64,000 bases of DNA, taken from NCBI RefSeq assembly GCF_900215465.1, contig NZ_OBEH01000003.1, forward strand, positions 310,001-374,000, written 5' to 3'. Shown here one piece after another: positions 17,204-25,380 of the stretch (position 1 is its first letter; each line of letters starts with the position of its first letter). The stretch is from Flagellimonas pacifica (GTDB lineage Bacteria; Bacteroidota; Bacteroidia; Flavobacteriales; Flavobacteriaceae). The notes under the pieces are model-generated. The model was not told the DNA's origin. It was given only the letters and a program-made list of their open reading frames with translations, and did no database searches. The position numbers were made by a program, and so were the translations under genes.

Positions 17204-18790
17204 TTATTCCTCGTTTTGCTTACTAGATAATAATCCATTTTCAACTATGGGTATTCTGAACCTTTCCACTTCTGCATTGTTATGCTCTTCTGCAAAGATT
17301 TTGGCTGCGTTGGCAATTATTTCTGGATGCTCATCGGCTACATTGTTTTGCTCCGCTGGGTCTTTAACGAGATTATAAAGTTCTAAAGTAGATTCTTTTT
17401 TGGGGTTTTTAAGATTCTGTCGTACCACTTTCCAATCTCCCATTCGTATGGCAACTTGCCCTCCATATTCAGGATATTCCCAAAACAGAAAATCGTGTTG
17501 CGCCTGATCTTGTTCACCCAATAATGTGGGTAAAAAACTGATGCCGTCTGTTTGTTCTGGGTTGTCAATGTTGTTAAGGTCAAGTAATGTTGCCATTACA
17601 TCGTAATGAGCCGAAATATGATCTGTTTTGCTACCGGGTTTTATGTGATTTGGCCATGTGGCAATCATAGGAACTCTTATTCCACCTTCATATACAAAAC
17701 CTTTGCCTCTACCGTATTCCTCACCAAAAACTCCTGAGCTGTTGAAAAATTCTCCATCAGTTCCACCAGAAAAAGTTACTCCGTTATCTGAGGTGAACAT
17801 GATGATGGTATTTTCGTATAATCCATTCTTTTTTAAATAATCCACAAGTTTGCCCACATTTTCATCCAAATAAGAAATCATGGCTGCATACCCGGCTTTT
17901 GGATTTTGATGTGGATAATATCCTGCGCCTCCTAAATATGGTTCCTCCTCGCCAAATTTCCCCTTATAATAATCCACCCATTTTTGTGGAGCCTGAATTG
18001 GGTTATGTGGTATAGGTGATGCCCAATAGAAAAAGAACGGGTTTTCTTTGTTTTCGGAAATGAAACCTAACATTTCATCAAACATTAAATCTGGAGTATA
18101 ATCATTCAAATTATATTCCCTATAACTTTCGGGGTCATTGGGGTCGGCCCCTTTTGGAAATTTTTTGCTTGGAGGAATGGTGTCATTGTTAAGGTGAACC
18201 CTATTTTCATTTTTATACAAATGAACGGGGTAATAAGTGTGTGCCTGTCGCTGACAATTATATCCATAGAAAAAATCAAAGCCCATTTTTGTTGGAATAG
18301 CATCAGTATGTGGTGCTCCAAGACCCCATTTTCCAACCATTCCGGTGGCATAGCCTTGATTTTTCAACAATTGAGGGAAAAGTACGGTTGATGAAGGAAT
18401 AGGTCTTTGCCCTTCCAAGGTAGAATCTAAAATTGCAGCTTTGTAGTCCCAAACATCCCCTCTTTCCCTCCATTCATCATTTCCCCGGATATAGGCATGA
18501 CCAGCATGCTTGCCTGTCATTAACATGTACCTTGCTGGGGCGCAAACTGGAGCCCCTGTATAGTGTTGTGTAAACAACATCCCATTTTGGGCAAGAGCAT
18601 CAATATTGGGAGTTTCAATCTTTTCTTGGCCATAGATGCCCAATTCACCATAGCCCAAATCATCTGCCAAAATGTAGATGATATTTGGACTTTGGACCGT
18701 CACATTTTCCTTTTCTGCTTCTGGCTTTGTTTTGCAAGAAAACACAAGAAAAGACAAAAGAATTATTAAAGTCGATTTGGAATGTTGCAT
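17204..18790 (-). CDS. S1 sulfatase, arylsulfatase-like
   Basis: 528 residues from the ATG at 18790, which gives a clean lipoprotein signal (MQHSKSTLIILLSFLVFSCK). A longer frame opening at 18859 would overlap the end of the upstream gene and add 23 residues ahead of the signal peptide, so it was rejected. Asp43-Asp44 in ILADDLGYGELG bind metal; the signature is CAPAR at 83-87, with Cys83 as the formylglycine precursor. The fourth position is Ala instead of the usual Ser, still allowed in the family pattern. GKWGLGAPHTDAIPTKMGFDFFYGYNCQRQAHTYYP is a subfamily-specific stretch. Exo- or endo-action and substrate are not known. 32 bases follow the DUF3472 gene, suggesting one operon. Confidence 0.9.
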   Translation of the reverse strand: MQHSKSTLIILLSFLVFSCKTKPEAEKENVTVQSPNIIYILADDLGYGELGIYGQEKIETPNIDALAQNGMLFTQHYTGAPVCAPARYMLMTGKHAGHAYIRGNDEWRERGDVWDYKAAILDSTLEGQRPIPSSTVLFPQLLKNQGYATGMVGKWGLGAPHTDAIPTKMGFDFFYGYNCQRQAHTYYPVHLYKNENRVHLNNDTIPPSKKFPKGADPNDPESYREYNLNDYTPDLMFDEMLGFISENKENPFFFYWASPIPHNPIQAPQKWVDYYKGKFGEEEPYLGGAGYYPHQNPKAGYAAMISYLDENVGKLVDYLKKNGLYENTIIMFTSDNGVTFSGGTDGEFFNSSGVFGEEYGRGKGFVYEGGIRVPMIATWPNHIKPGSKTDHISAHYDVMATLLDLNNIDNPEQTDGISFLPTLLGEQDQAQHDFLFWEYPEYGGQVAIRMGDWKVVRQNLKNPKKESTLELYNLVKDPAEQNNVADEHPEIIANAAKIFAEEHNNAEVERFRIPIVENGLLSSKQNEE

Positions 18791-18822
18791 ATTCTGTTGA
18801 ATTGGTTGTTTATGTGAAAAAA

Positions 18823-20541
18823 TTACAAAGTCGTGAATCTTTGGGTTTCTAATGACCATAATATACCTTGATCGTTGGTAATTCTAATTCTATACATATA
18901 TTCTATAGCCGCCGACAAGTTTTCCAAAGTTATAGTATTTGCTCCATCAGAAACAGGAATTTCCATGTTATTTTGCCATTTTACTTCCTTAGTTAGCCCT
19001 TCTTCGTTGCCCCAAAAAATATGGGCAGTGGCATTGGTTCCTAAATTTGATATGGAAAAATTGATTTTTGCAGAACTTGATGTAATATCGGTAGTTTTTT
19101 CATGTTCAAAATCAGCAGGCATTTTAAATAATTCTTTAATATATTCCCCTTGAAGATAATTTGGAATAGGGTCAGCAGAGTTCAAAGTCAACGTTTCTTT
19201 AGGTGTACCTGTTTCTTTCCAACCTCCCATTTGCATAGAAAACTTGTTATCTAACACATCCCAATCCCTTGCACTAAGATCAGTTACATTGGAGGTTCCC
19301 CTCATGGTAGTGATAGGATGCCAATTGCCTGAAACATCACGTTGCCACCCTCTATAATGTGTTTCACAAACCTGATGACCGCTCCTTACCTTATGTGCTC
19401 CACCCGGAACTTCTACAAAAGCCCCAGTGGTTAAGTATTTCAGCTGTCCACTTTTATTGTATTTTTTACCACAGCCATAAAGCTTCCAGTGTCCATCGAT
19501 GGGGCTTAGGTAATAGCTCCAAAATGTATTATAAGTTTCACCAGGTTCCATTCGTACGGCAATAATTTGCGTATTGGTGTCCTGCCCAATATACGGATGG
19601 GGACCTCTAGGTTTTACGCCGGTACCTTCATGCCCGTAAGAGCCAAATTCCAACCCTGGACCTACCGCAACTAAATGACTTTCCTGATAAATAGGAGGGA
19701 TAGGGTCGTTTGCACCATAGGACCAAAGTGAAAAATTATACCCTCCAAATGTTTGCGTATCCTTATCCCATGTAGATCCTGTATACCCAAACGGTGTAGT
19801 AATCGGCTGATAAAAGTCCACATTTTTACTGGCTATGGTAAGTTCATGGACACTGATTTCAATTTGTGCATCAGCATCGGCGATTTCCCATTTACAGTGA
19901 ACCGCTTTGGCACGATAACGGCGCATTACATTTTCTGAGTTTTTTGCAGCAATGCCAGAAATATGCAGATTCTTCAAACGCCCAACATCTTGGCCAGTAT
20001 TGGCCAACGATTTCAGCTGTAATTTGATGATGTGGAATCCAGTGGTGACATTTTGGAAAACCACTTCATCCTGTATTTGATAGGTATCTTCAGAGCCAGT
20101 TGCAGTTAAAGAGGTTACTTTACCTTCATTGTCAAGATAAACTAACAATTCTGAGCCATCTTGACTTGCTTGAATGGCCATTTCAGGTTTAATAGTTAAA
20201 TCCCCAACAGTTTTAATATCTATCCCAAAAATAATAGTGTCAGTAAGAGCCTTCCATTCATAAATGTAATCATAGTACTCGTTTTTATTATATTCATTTC
20301 CTGTGGTTTTGTCTCTGAGGTTTGCCTTTAAGGTGCCCACAGGTGAAAAAAAACTCTCGTTGGGAGTGAACACTAAGGTTGTCAGGTCAATATCTTGATT
20401 ATCATTATCTGTTGATTGTGGAGGGAGTTCTTCTGTGTTGTTGGATACTACAACACTTTCTTGATCCGCAGAACATGATAAAAACATGAAATGAAATAAT
20501 AACATTAAATATATCTTCACTAATTTCTTCTCTTTTTTCAT
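18823..20541 (-). CDS. DUF3472 lipoprotein with N-terminal DUF5077-like and C-terminal Fn3-like domain
   Basis: 572 residues. Lipoprotein signal (MFLSCSADQ). The central part matches what I know of DUF3472: [69 protein letters not shown], and a closing [17 protein letters not shown]. Residues about 60-190 form a beta-sandwich of the DUF5077 type often joined to it. Residues about 480-572 ([36 protein letters not shown]) look like a fibronectin type III module. No enzyme motif is seen. These proteins recur in glycan loci and may bind carbohydrate at the surface. 15 bases separate it from the metalloprotease-like gene upstream. Confidence 0.75.
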   Translation of the reverse strand: MKKEKKLVKIYLMLLFHFMFLSCSADQESVVVSNNTEELPPQSTDNDNQDIDLTTLVFTPNESFFSPVGTLKANLRDKTTGNEYNKNEYYDYIYEWKALTDTIIFGIDIKTVGDLTIKPEMAIQASQDGSELLVYLDNEGKVTSLTATGSEDTYQIQDEVVFQNVTTGFHIIKLQLKSLANTGQDVGRLKNLHISGIAAKNSENVMRRYRAKAVHCKWEIADADAQIEISVHELTIASKNVDFYQPITTPFGYTGSTWDKDTQTFGGYNFSLWSYGANDPIPPIYQESHLVAVGPGLEFGSYGHEGTGVKPRGPHPYIGQDTNTQIIAVRMEPGETYNTFWSYYLSPIDGHWKLYGCGKKYNKSGQLKYLTTGAFVEVPGGAHKVRSGHQVCETHYRGWQRDVSGNWHPITTMRGTSNVTDLSARDWDVLDNKFSMQMGGWKETGTPKETLTLNSADPIPNYLQGEYIKELFKMPADFEHEKTTDITSSSAKINFSISNLGTNATAHIFWGNEEGLTKEVKWQNNMEIPVSDGANTITLENLSAAIEYMYRIRITNDQGILWSLETQRFTTL

Positions 20542-20556
20542 AGTGAAATGTCCTTC

Positions 20557-22224
20557 TTAGTAGATAAAATCAATTTCGTTCAGGATAAGATTTTCTTCTG
20601 AACCGGATGATATATGAACCTCACTTACCAATATTTTTAAATATCTCGTGGTTATTGGAGTATCAAAAGACAGTTGATTTTCGGGAATGTTTTCTAAATC
20701 AAATTCCTTGACTTCCACATACGTGTTTCCATCTGCGCTTTCTTGGACGATAACATGTTTTGGTCGAAAATTTATGCCTCCTCTATCCGAGTGCAGGTAT
20801 ATACCGTTAAATTTGTTTTCAGTGCCCATATCAATTGTCAATTCGTGATTTCCATTTGTTGAAATATCATATGGGTAATTGCTGTGCCAATATGAAGAAA
20901 GGTCCCCATCTAAAGTTGTAACTATATTTCTGGCACTGTTAGGGCTTGTGGTATTTGCCGTAATAGTCCAACTGGAACGATCTGAAAAGGTAAAGATTTC
21001 ATAGGTTTTATTTACGTCATCATTCGGCGTTTTGGTGGATAAATCGATGGTGTAATTGTATTTGTAAAGTTCGTGCCTGTTTCCTTGTATTGTCAGTCCC
21101 TTTATGGATAGGAGCATATCGTTCTTAAACTCATCTTTATAATTGTTGAATAGCTCTTGATATGGCATTTTGACACTGAAACTATATCTATTGTCTCCTA
21201 GGTCTGTAAAACCTGTAACGAAGGTCACATCATCATAATTATTATTTGCCTGACCACTTGGAGCGCCGTCATTGCTAATATAGAGATGGGTTGGTGTAGT
21301 ATCTGAAGATATGATTCCTTGGACATCTATGCTATTGTTGGCATCATTTTTCTCAATTTCCAACATTTGCATCTCCATGCTATCTTGTGAATAATATACA
21401 ATACCATTGTTGATTTTATTAAAAGCCTCATTTACATTTAGGATGGCTGCAGTGGTTTTGGTCATAAAAACCATATCTTCTTGCCCATTCTCGTATGTAT
21501 GATTGCCAAAAGACATTAATGATATTTTGGGGAGCTCTGAGTTTTTATGACAGTTGTGAGGCACATTTAGGCCATGTGCTAATTCGTGCATGATTCCACC
21601 AAGACCTGCAGACTTCATTAACTCAAAGTCTCCAAAATATTTGCCAGTAGGTTCAAGGCTAAAATTGGAGGATCTTGCATAAGCATTCTTTCCAGAGCCC
21701 ACAAACCTAATCAAGGTTTCTTCATTAGAGAGAATTAAAGAATGTGCACTAGCCTTAAAGCCGGCATTGGAACCAAAATAGTTGTTCACAGCTGCATTTA
21801 ATTCTTGAAGGGTAGAGTATGGGTCTTGCTCTTCTTTATCATGATAGTAAGAACTTGGGTTGCTACTTTCAATTACATGCACTCGCACCTTCCCATGTTG
21901 ATTTGTGATCAATCCGAAGGTTTTTTCGCCATAACCATTGAGTTCCATCTGTACTTCGTACCATTTTTGTATGTACAAAGCCATGTCACTTATTTTATTG
22001 ATAACATCATCTGTGGCATTAAAATCTGAAGGTTTATAGAAAATAATATTTACCGCATATTGGTCAGATTTATTGACATTCCAAATATCCTCTTCCGGAG
22101 TTTCTGGCTCTTCTGGTTCTTTTGGTTTTTCGGTAGTTTTTGGGTCTGGTATTTCTGCACTATCTGAGGAGCATGAACATAAGAAGACCATCAAAAGAGC
22201 TAATACAAGATATTTTGATTTCAT
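20557..22224 (-). CDS. Metzincin-like zinc metalloprotease with C-terminal discoidin (F5/8C, CBM32-like) domain, lipoprotein
   Basis: 555 residues. Lipoprotein signal (VFLCSCSSD, Cys18) and a Pro/Glu-rich linker at about 25-46. The zinc motif HELAHGLNVPH places His213, Glu214, His217 and His223 as in metzincins, but Asn220 replaces the usual Gly. A Met-turn candidate follows (ISLMSFGNH, Met237). The C-terminus, about 430-555, is a discoidin-type beta-sandwich (GDLSSYWHSNYPY, HELTIDMGTENKFNGIYLHSDR, RYLKILVSEVH, LNEIDFIY), usually a carbohydrate-binding module. The design suggests a surface-anchored protease directed to glycosylated protein. It starts 5 bases after a sulfatase stop, so it belongs to the same transcript. 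Protease class is well supported by motifs; substrate is inference. Confidence 0.8.
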   Translation of the reverse strand: MKSKYLVLALLMVFLCSCSSDSAEIPDPKTTEKPKEPEEPETPEEDIWNVNKSDQYAVNIIFYKPSDFNATDDVINKISDMALYIQKWYEVQMELNGYGEKTFGLITNQHGKVRVHVIESSNPSSYYHDKEEQDPYSTLQELNAAVNNYFGSNAGFKASAHSLILSNEETLIRFVGSGKNAYARSSNFSLEPTGKYFGDFELMKSAGLGGIMHELAHGLNVPHNCHKNSELPKISLMSFGNHTYENGQEDMVFMTKTTAAILNVNEAFNKINNGIVYYSQDSMEMQMLEIEKNDANNSIDVQGIISSDTTPTHLYISNDGAPSGQANNNYDDVTFVTGFTDLGDNRYSFSVKMPYQELFNNYKDEFKNDMLLSIKGLTIQGNRHELYKYNYTIDLSTKTPNDDVNKTYEIFTFSDRSSWTITANTTSPNSARNIVTTLDGDLSSYWHSNYPYDISTNGNHELTIDMGTENKFNGIYLHSDRGGINFRPKHVIVQESADGNTYVEVKEFDLENIPENQLSFDTPITTRYLKILVSEVHISSGSEENLILNEIDFIY

Positions 22225-22229
22225 AATTT

Positions 22230-23642
22230 CTATTTTGGAGATTGTAGGTACTCGGGATTAAGTTTATTTGGAACAGGAGCATTGGTGTCTGCTCGCCATT
22301 GCTCTAAGAGATTGAACAATTCCTTGGTTTTTTCAGGTAGAGAATCAACCAAATTATTTTTTTCACCAAGATCGTCTTCCAAGTTATAAAGCTCAATAGC
22401 GTCATCTTCAAAATAATGGTGCAATTTCCATTTGCCATATCGAATTACCGAACCAGGACGTGTCCTAAACTTAGAATCTCTATTCTCGTTTTCTTTTGCA
22501 ACGGCCTGTAAATACACTGGAAAATGCCAGAATAGAGGCCTTTCTTCAATTTTTTTCTTTTTTGTTAGGACTGGATATAGACTATTTCCATCCAAAATTA
22601 GATCCCTTGGTGCATCAATATTGGCAATCTCGAGCAAGGTGGGGTAAATATCTATATTGGAAATAGGAGTATTATTCCTGATGCCATTATCTATTTTATC
22701 CTTCCAAACAATAAAGAAAGGAACCCTAATTCCCCCTTCATAATAACTTCCTTTTCCAGCCCTTAGTGGGTGCTGGTTACTAACAAAAAATAAACCCCCA
22801 TTATCTGAAGTGAATATAATGACTGTGTTTTTGAATTGATTTGTTTGTTTTAAGTGTGAAATGAGTTTTCCAATATTGGCATCCACATCTTCTATCATGG
22901 TTGCATAACTAGGATTGCTTTTACCAGGAATTTTTTCTTTTGTATGATATTTTGCCAATAAGGAATCTACAGGCTGTATTGGGGTATGCACCGCATAAGG
23001 AGCATAATTTACAAAAAAGGGTTCTTTATTTGTCTCCAAAACTTGGATAAGCTCATCCATAATTAAACCTGTCAATCTCTCTCCTTTTTCTGCTTTAAGG
23101 TCTATATTTTTAAACGGGGCATGGTAACTGGATGGATGCCCTGCATGACTTCCTCCAATATTAATGGCAAATCCGTTTTGTAAAGGGTCATTTGATAAAT
23201 GCCACTTTCCCGCATGGATAGTATGATATCCACCTTTTTTTAGCAATTCTGGAATGAGTAGAAACTTCTCATCAATTTCCGTCTTGTTCGCAGTGGGAAT
23301 TAATTTCCTATCCTCAGATTTTCCTCTTTCAGAGCTTCCTACGGTAAGAATACCATGTCTTTGCGTCCATTTCCCTGTCATTAAACTTGCTCGACTTGGT
23401 GCACAATTGGCGGCAGCGGCATAAGCATTTGTGAAAATTACGGACTGCATCGACAAATCATCTATTACGGGAGTTTCGTAAAAAGTACTACCCATGAAAG
23501 ATGGTTCTCCCCAACCTAAATCATCTATATTGATGAGAATAATGTTGGGTTTGATTGGAGTTGAGGTGTTAGAGGATTGTTTGGTTTCACAACTCAACAT
23601 GCCAAGAACCATAATAGTATGTAATGCAAACCTAATTTTCAT
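22230..23642 (-). CDS. S1 sulfatase
   Basis: 470 residues, lipoprotein (LGMLSCETK, Cys18). Metal-binding IDDLGWGEPSFMG and signature CAPSR at 80-84 (Cys80 becomes formylglycine). GKWHLSNDPLQNGFAINIGGSHAGHPSSY and FTSDNGGLF provide the other conserved blocks. The NIGG..AG.P..Y stretch is one I associate with subfamily S1_16, not certain. It is the first gene after the terminator at 23685-23733, and the metzincin gene follows 5 bases later. This makes it the likely head of a five-gene unit (sulfatase, metzincin, DUF3472, sulfatase, sulfatase). Confidence 0.92.
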   Translation of the reverse strand: MKIRFALHTIMVLGMLSCETKQSSNTSTPIKPNIILINIDDLGWGEPSFMGSTFYETPVIDDLSMQSVIFTNAYAAAANCAPSRASLMTGKWTQRHGILTVGSSERGKSEDRKLIPTANKTEIDEKFLLIPELLKKGGYHTIHAGKWHLSNDPLQNGFAINIGGSHAGHPSSYHAPFKNIDLKAEKGERLTGLIMDELIQVLETNKEPFFVNYAPYAVHTPIQPVDSLLAKYHTKEKIPGKSNPSYATMIEDVDANIGKLISHLKQTNQFKNTVIIFTSDNGGLFFVSNQHPLRAGKGSYYEGGIRVPFFIVWKDKIDNGIRNNTPISNIDIYPTLLEIANIDAPRDLILDGNSLYPVLTKKKKIEERPLFWHFPVYLQAVAKENENRDSKFRTRPGSVIRYGKWKLHHYFEDDAIELYNLEDDLGEKNNLVDSLPEKTKELFNLLEQWRADTNAPVPNKLNPEYLQSPK

Positions 23643-23684
23643 AAAGTCGTATAAACTACCGTTAAAAGAATAACTAAATTATTG

Positions 23685-23733
23685 AAAAGAAAGAATGCCC
23701 GAACAACCAACCCATAAATCGAATGTTTCGGGC
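23685..23733 (-). terminator. Terminator between the LamG gene and the sulfatase unit
   Basis: On the minus strand TTCGGGC-type arms (23727-23733 and 23697-23703) pair as GCCCGAA/TTCGGGC around a 23-base loop and are followed by a T-rich run (CATTCTTTCTTTTC). It divides the leftward cluster into GH109-SusCD-LamG and the sulfatase unit. Confidence 0.65.
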
Positions 23734-23747
23734 ACCTTCTTCTCAAG

Positions 23748-23767
23748 AACTAACTCAAACTAAACTT
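23748..23767 (-). repeat. TTTAGTTTGAGTTAG-type 3' untranslated element (copy C)
   Basis: Read on the minus strand, AAGTTTAGTTTGAGTTAGTT begins 14 bases after the stop of the LamG gene and precedes the terminator at 23685-23733. It repeats the word found after the SusD genes at 8121-8165 and 49996-50028. Confidence 0.6.
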
Positions 23768-23781
23768 ATTTTTTTACATGA

Positions 23782-25359
23782 TTATGATTGTGACAAAAGC
23801 ATTATGGCCTCAGGAGAAAGGGAAGTCGAGTAAATCCTAAAATCGTCCATGGCCCCATTGAATATCCTGGCCCCGGACTGTGCTCCTATCTCGACATCGG
23901 TCTCTCCTGCGTTTCCTGTATCTATTGTTGTAGTTGGCAATGATGCACTTTCGACACCATCAACATAGACCGTGAGTATGGCCCCATCATAGCTATAGGC
24001 CACATGGTGCCACTCGCCGTCGTTTACGGCTGCAACGCTGTTCAGGCCACCGCCCTGGAACTCTGAACGTATGGTGCCGTCAGGGTTTATAGCAAAAGTT
24101 GCCCTACTGCCGGTTCCCGACTCGCCCCAATGGGAAATTGTAATTCTCTCAGTGGTAGTGGTCTTCACCCATGCCGACACGGTCCTTGAATTGGGCCCGT
24201 TCACTCCAGTATACCCAGATAAGGTGACTGCATTGCTGCCATCAAAGGTGTATGCGTTTTCACCAACTATCCCAGTTTCATAGGCAGGTGCTCCTGTGGA
24301 AGCGCCTGCTCCGCCGGCAGATCCTTCATTTAAAAGGCTACCTTCAAAGTTTAACTGGGTTTCAATTGTTGGTTGCGCAGCCAATAAGCCAATACTTCCG
24401 GCATCCAAGGCAATGTCATAAATCCTAAAATCATCCATGGCTCCATTGAAAATCCTGGCTCCGAACTGTGCTCCAATTTCAACATCGGTCTCTCCGGCGT
24501 TTCCTGTATCTATTGTTGTAGTGGGCAATGATGCACTTGCGACACCATCGACATAGACCGTGAGTATGGCCCCGTCATAGGTATGGGCCACATGATGCCA
24601 CTCGCCGTCGTTTACGGCTGCAGTGCTGTTCAGTCCACCGCCCTGGAACTCTGAACGTATGGTCCCATCAGGGTTTACTGCAAAGGTTGCCCTGCTTCCG
24701 GTTCCAGACTCGCCCCAATGAGAAATTGTAATTCTCTCAGTGGTAGTGGTCTTCACCCATGCCGACACGGTCCTTGAATTGGGTCCGTTCACCCCTTTGT
24801 ATCCAGTTAACGTAACCGCATTGCTACCATCAAAACTGTATGCATTTTCACCAATTATCCCGGTTTCGTAGGCAGGTGCCCCTGTAGAAGCGCCTGCTCC
24901 ACCGGCAGAACCTTCGTTCAATAAACTTTCCTCATAGTTCATTCGAACAGTTATTGCTGGATCTAAGGGTTCAGCGGTGCTCTCTACAATAATGAACCCT
25001 TCTTTGATGACTTCATCAACGCCAAATTCGTTACGAACCTTTAGGCTGACATTAAATTCTCCGGAAATAGGGTACTCAACTGTAGGGCTTGCTTCAGTGC
25101 TAGAGGGAGGGTTTCCACCGTCAAATTTCCATGTATACAAGATAGGAGTATTTGTGGATGCATCTGTAAACGTTATTGTTCCATCTTGATCAACCGTAGT
25201 TTGTGATGCAGTAAAATCTGCCTCAGGCAACAACGCTGAATCAACATTGGATTCTCTCAGATAGCCATCATCATTTCTAGCGCAAGATCCAAAAATTAAG
25301 GCCATAATGACCATTAGGCCCAGTGTCTTTGTTTTTATATATATAGTATTACTTTTCAT
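23782..25359 (-). CDS. Surface glycan-binding lipoprotein: PKD domain plus two nearly identical LamG (ConA-like) domains
   Basis: 525 residues. Lipoprotein signal (LIFGSCARN, Cys26). A PKD domain covers about 46-127 (ADFTASQTTVDQDGTITFTDAST, YTWKFDGG). Two concanavalin A-like LamG/LamG-like domains follow at about 136-331 and 332-525. They are repeats with a 196-residue period and differ at few positions; the hallmark NDGEWHHVA..YDGAILTVYVDGV occurs in both. No catalytic motif. The gene lies 21 bases after susD, the usual place of a surface glycan-binding protein that helps SusD capture substrate. The repeat region is visibly richer in G+C than its neighbours, suggesting recent acquisition or conversion. 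Function is inferred from domains and position. Confidence 0.88.
   Translation of the reverse strand: MKSNTIYIKTKTLGLMVIMALIFGSCARNDDGYLRESNVDSALLPEADFTASQTTVDQDGTITFTDASTNTPILYTWKFDGGNPPSSTEASPTVEYPISGEFNVSLKVRNEFGVDEVIKEGFIIVESTAEPLDPAITVRMNYEESLLNEGSAGGAGASTGAPAYETGIIGENAYSFDGSNAVTLTGYKGVNGPNSRTVSAWVKTTTTERITISHWGESGTGSRATFAVNPDGTIRSEFQGGGLNSTAAVNDGEWHHVAHTYDGAILTVYVDGVASASLPTTTIDTGNAGETDVEIGAQFGARIFNGAMDDFRIYDIALDAGSIGLLAAQPTIETQLNFEGSLLNEGSAGGAGASTGAPAYETGIVGENAYTFDGSNAVTLSGYTGVNGPNSRTVSAWVKTTTTERITISHWGESGTGSRATFAINPDGTIRSEFQGGGLNSVAAVNDGEWHHVAYSYDGAILTVYVDGVESASLPTTTIDTGNAGETDVEIGAQSGARIFNGAMDDFRIYSTSLSPEAIMLLSQS
23785..24366 (-). repeat. Direct repeat copy 2 (588-bp period) encoding the second LamG domain
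   Basis: This stretch matches 24367-24954 over nearly its whole length, with few differences at base or residue level. It encodes residues 332-525 of the PKD-LamG lipoprotein. Confidence 0.85.
24367..24954 (-). repeat. Direct repeat copy 1 (588-bp period) encoding the first LamG domain
   Basis: It encodes residues 136-331 (NYEESLLNEGSAGGAG to AAQPT). The period from Asn141 to Asn337 is 196 residues, or 588 bases. High identity with copy 2 indicates a recent tandem duplication or ongoing conversion. Confidence 0.85.
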
Positions 25360-25380
25360 ACTCTTTAATTTTTAGTGTGG

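Noticed and set aside
17204-18859. Longer start for the arylsulfatase-like gene at 18859
   Set aside because: It overlaps the end of the DUF3472 gene and puts 23 polar residues ahead of a clean lipoprotein signal; ATG 18790 is preferred.
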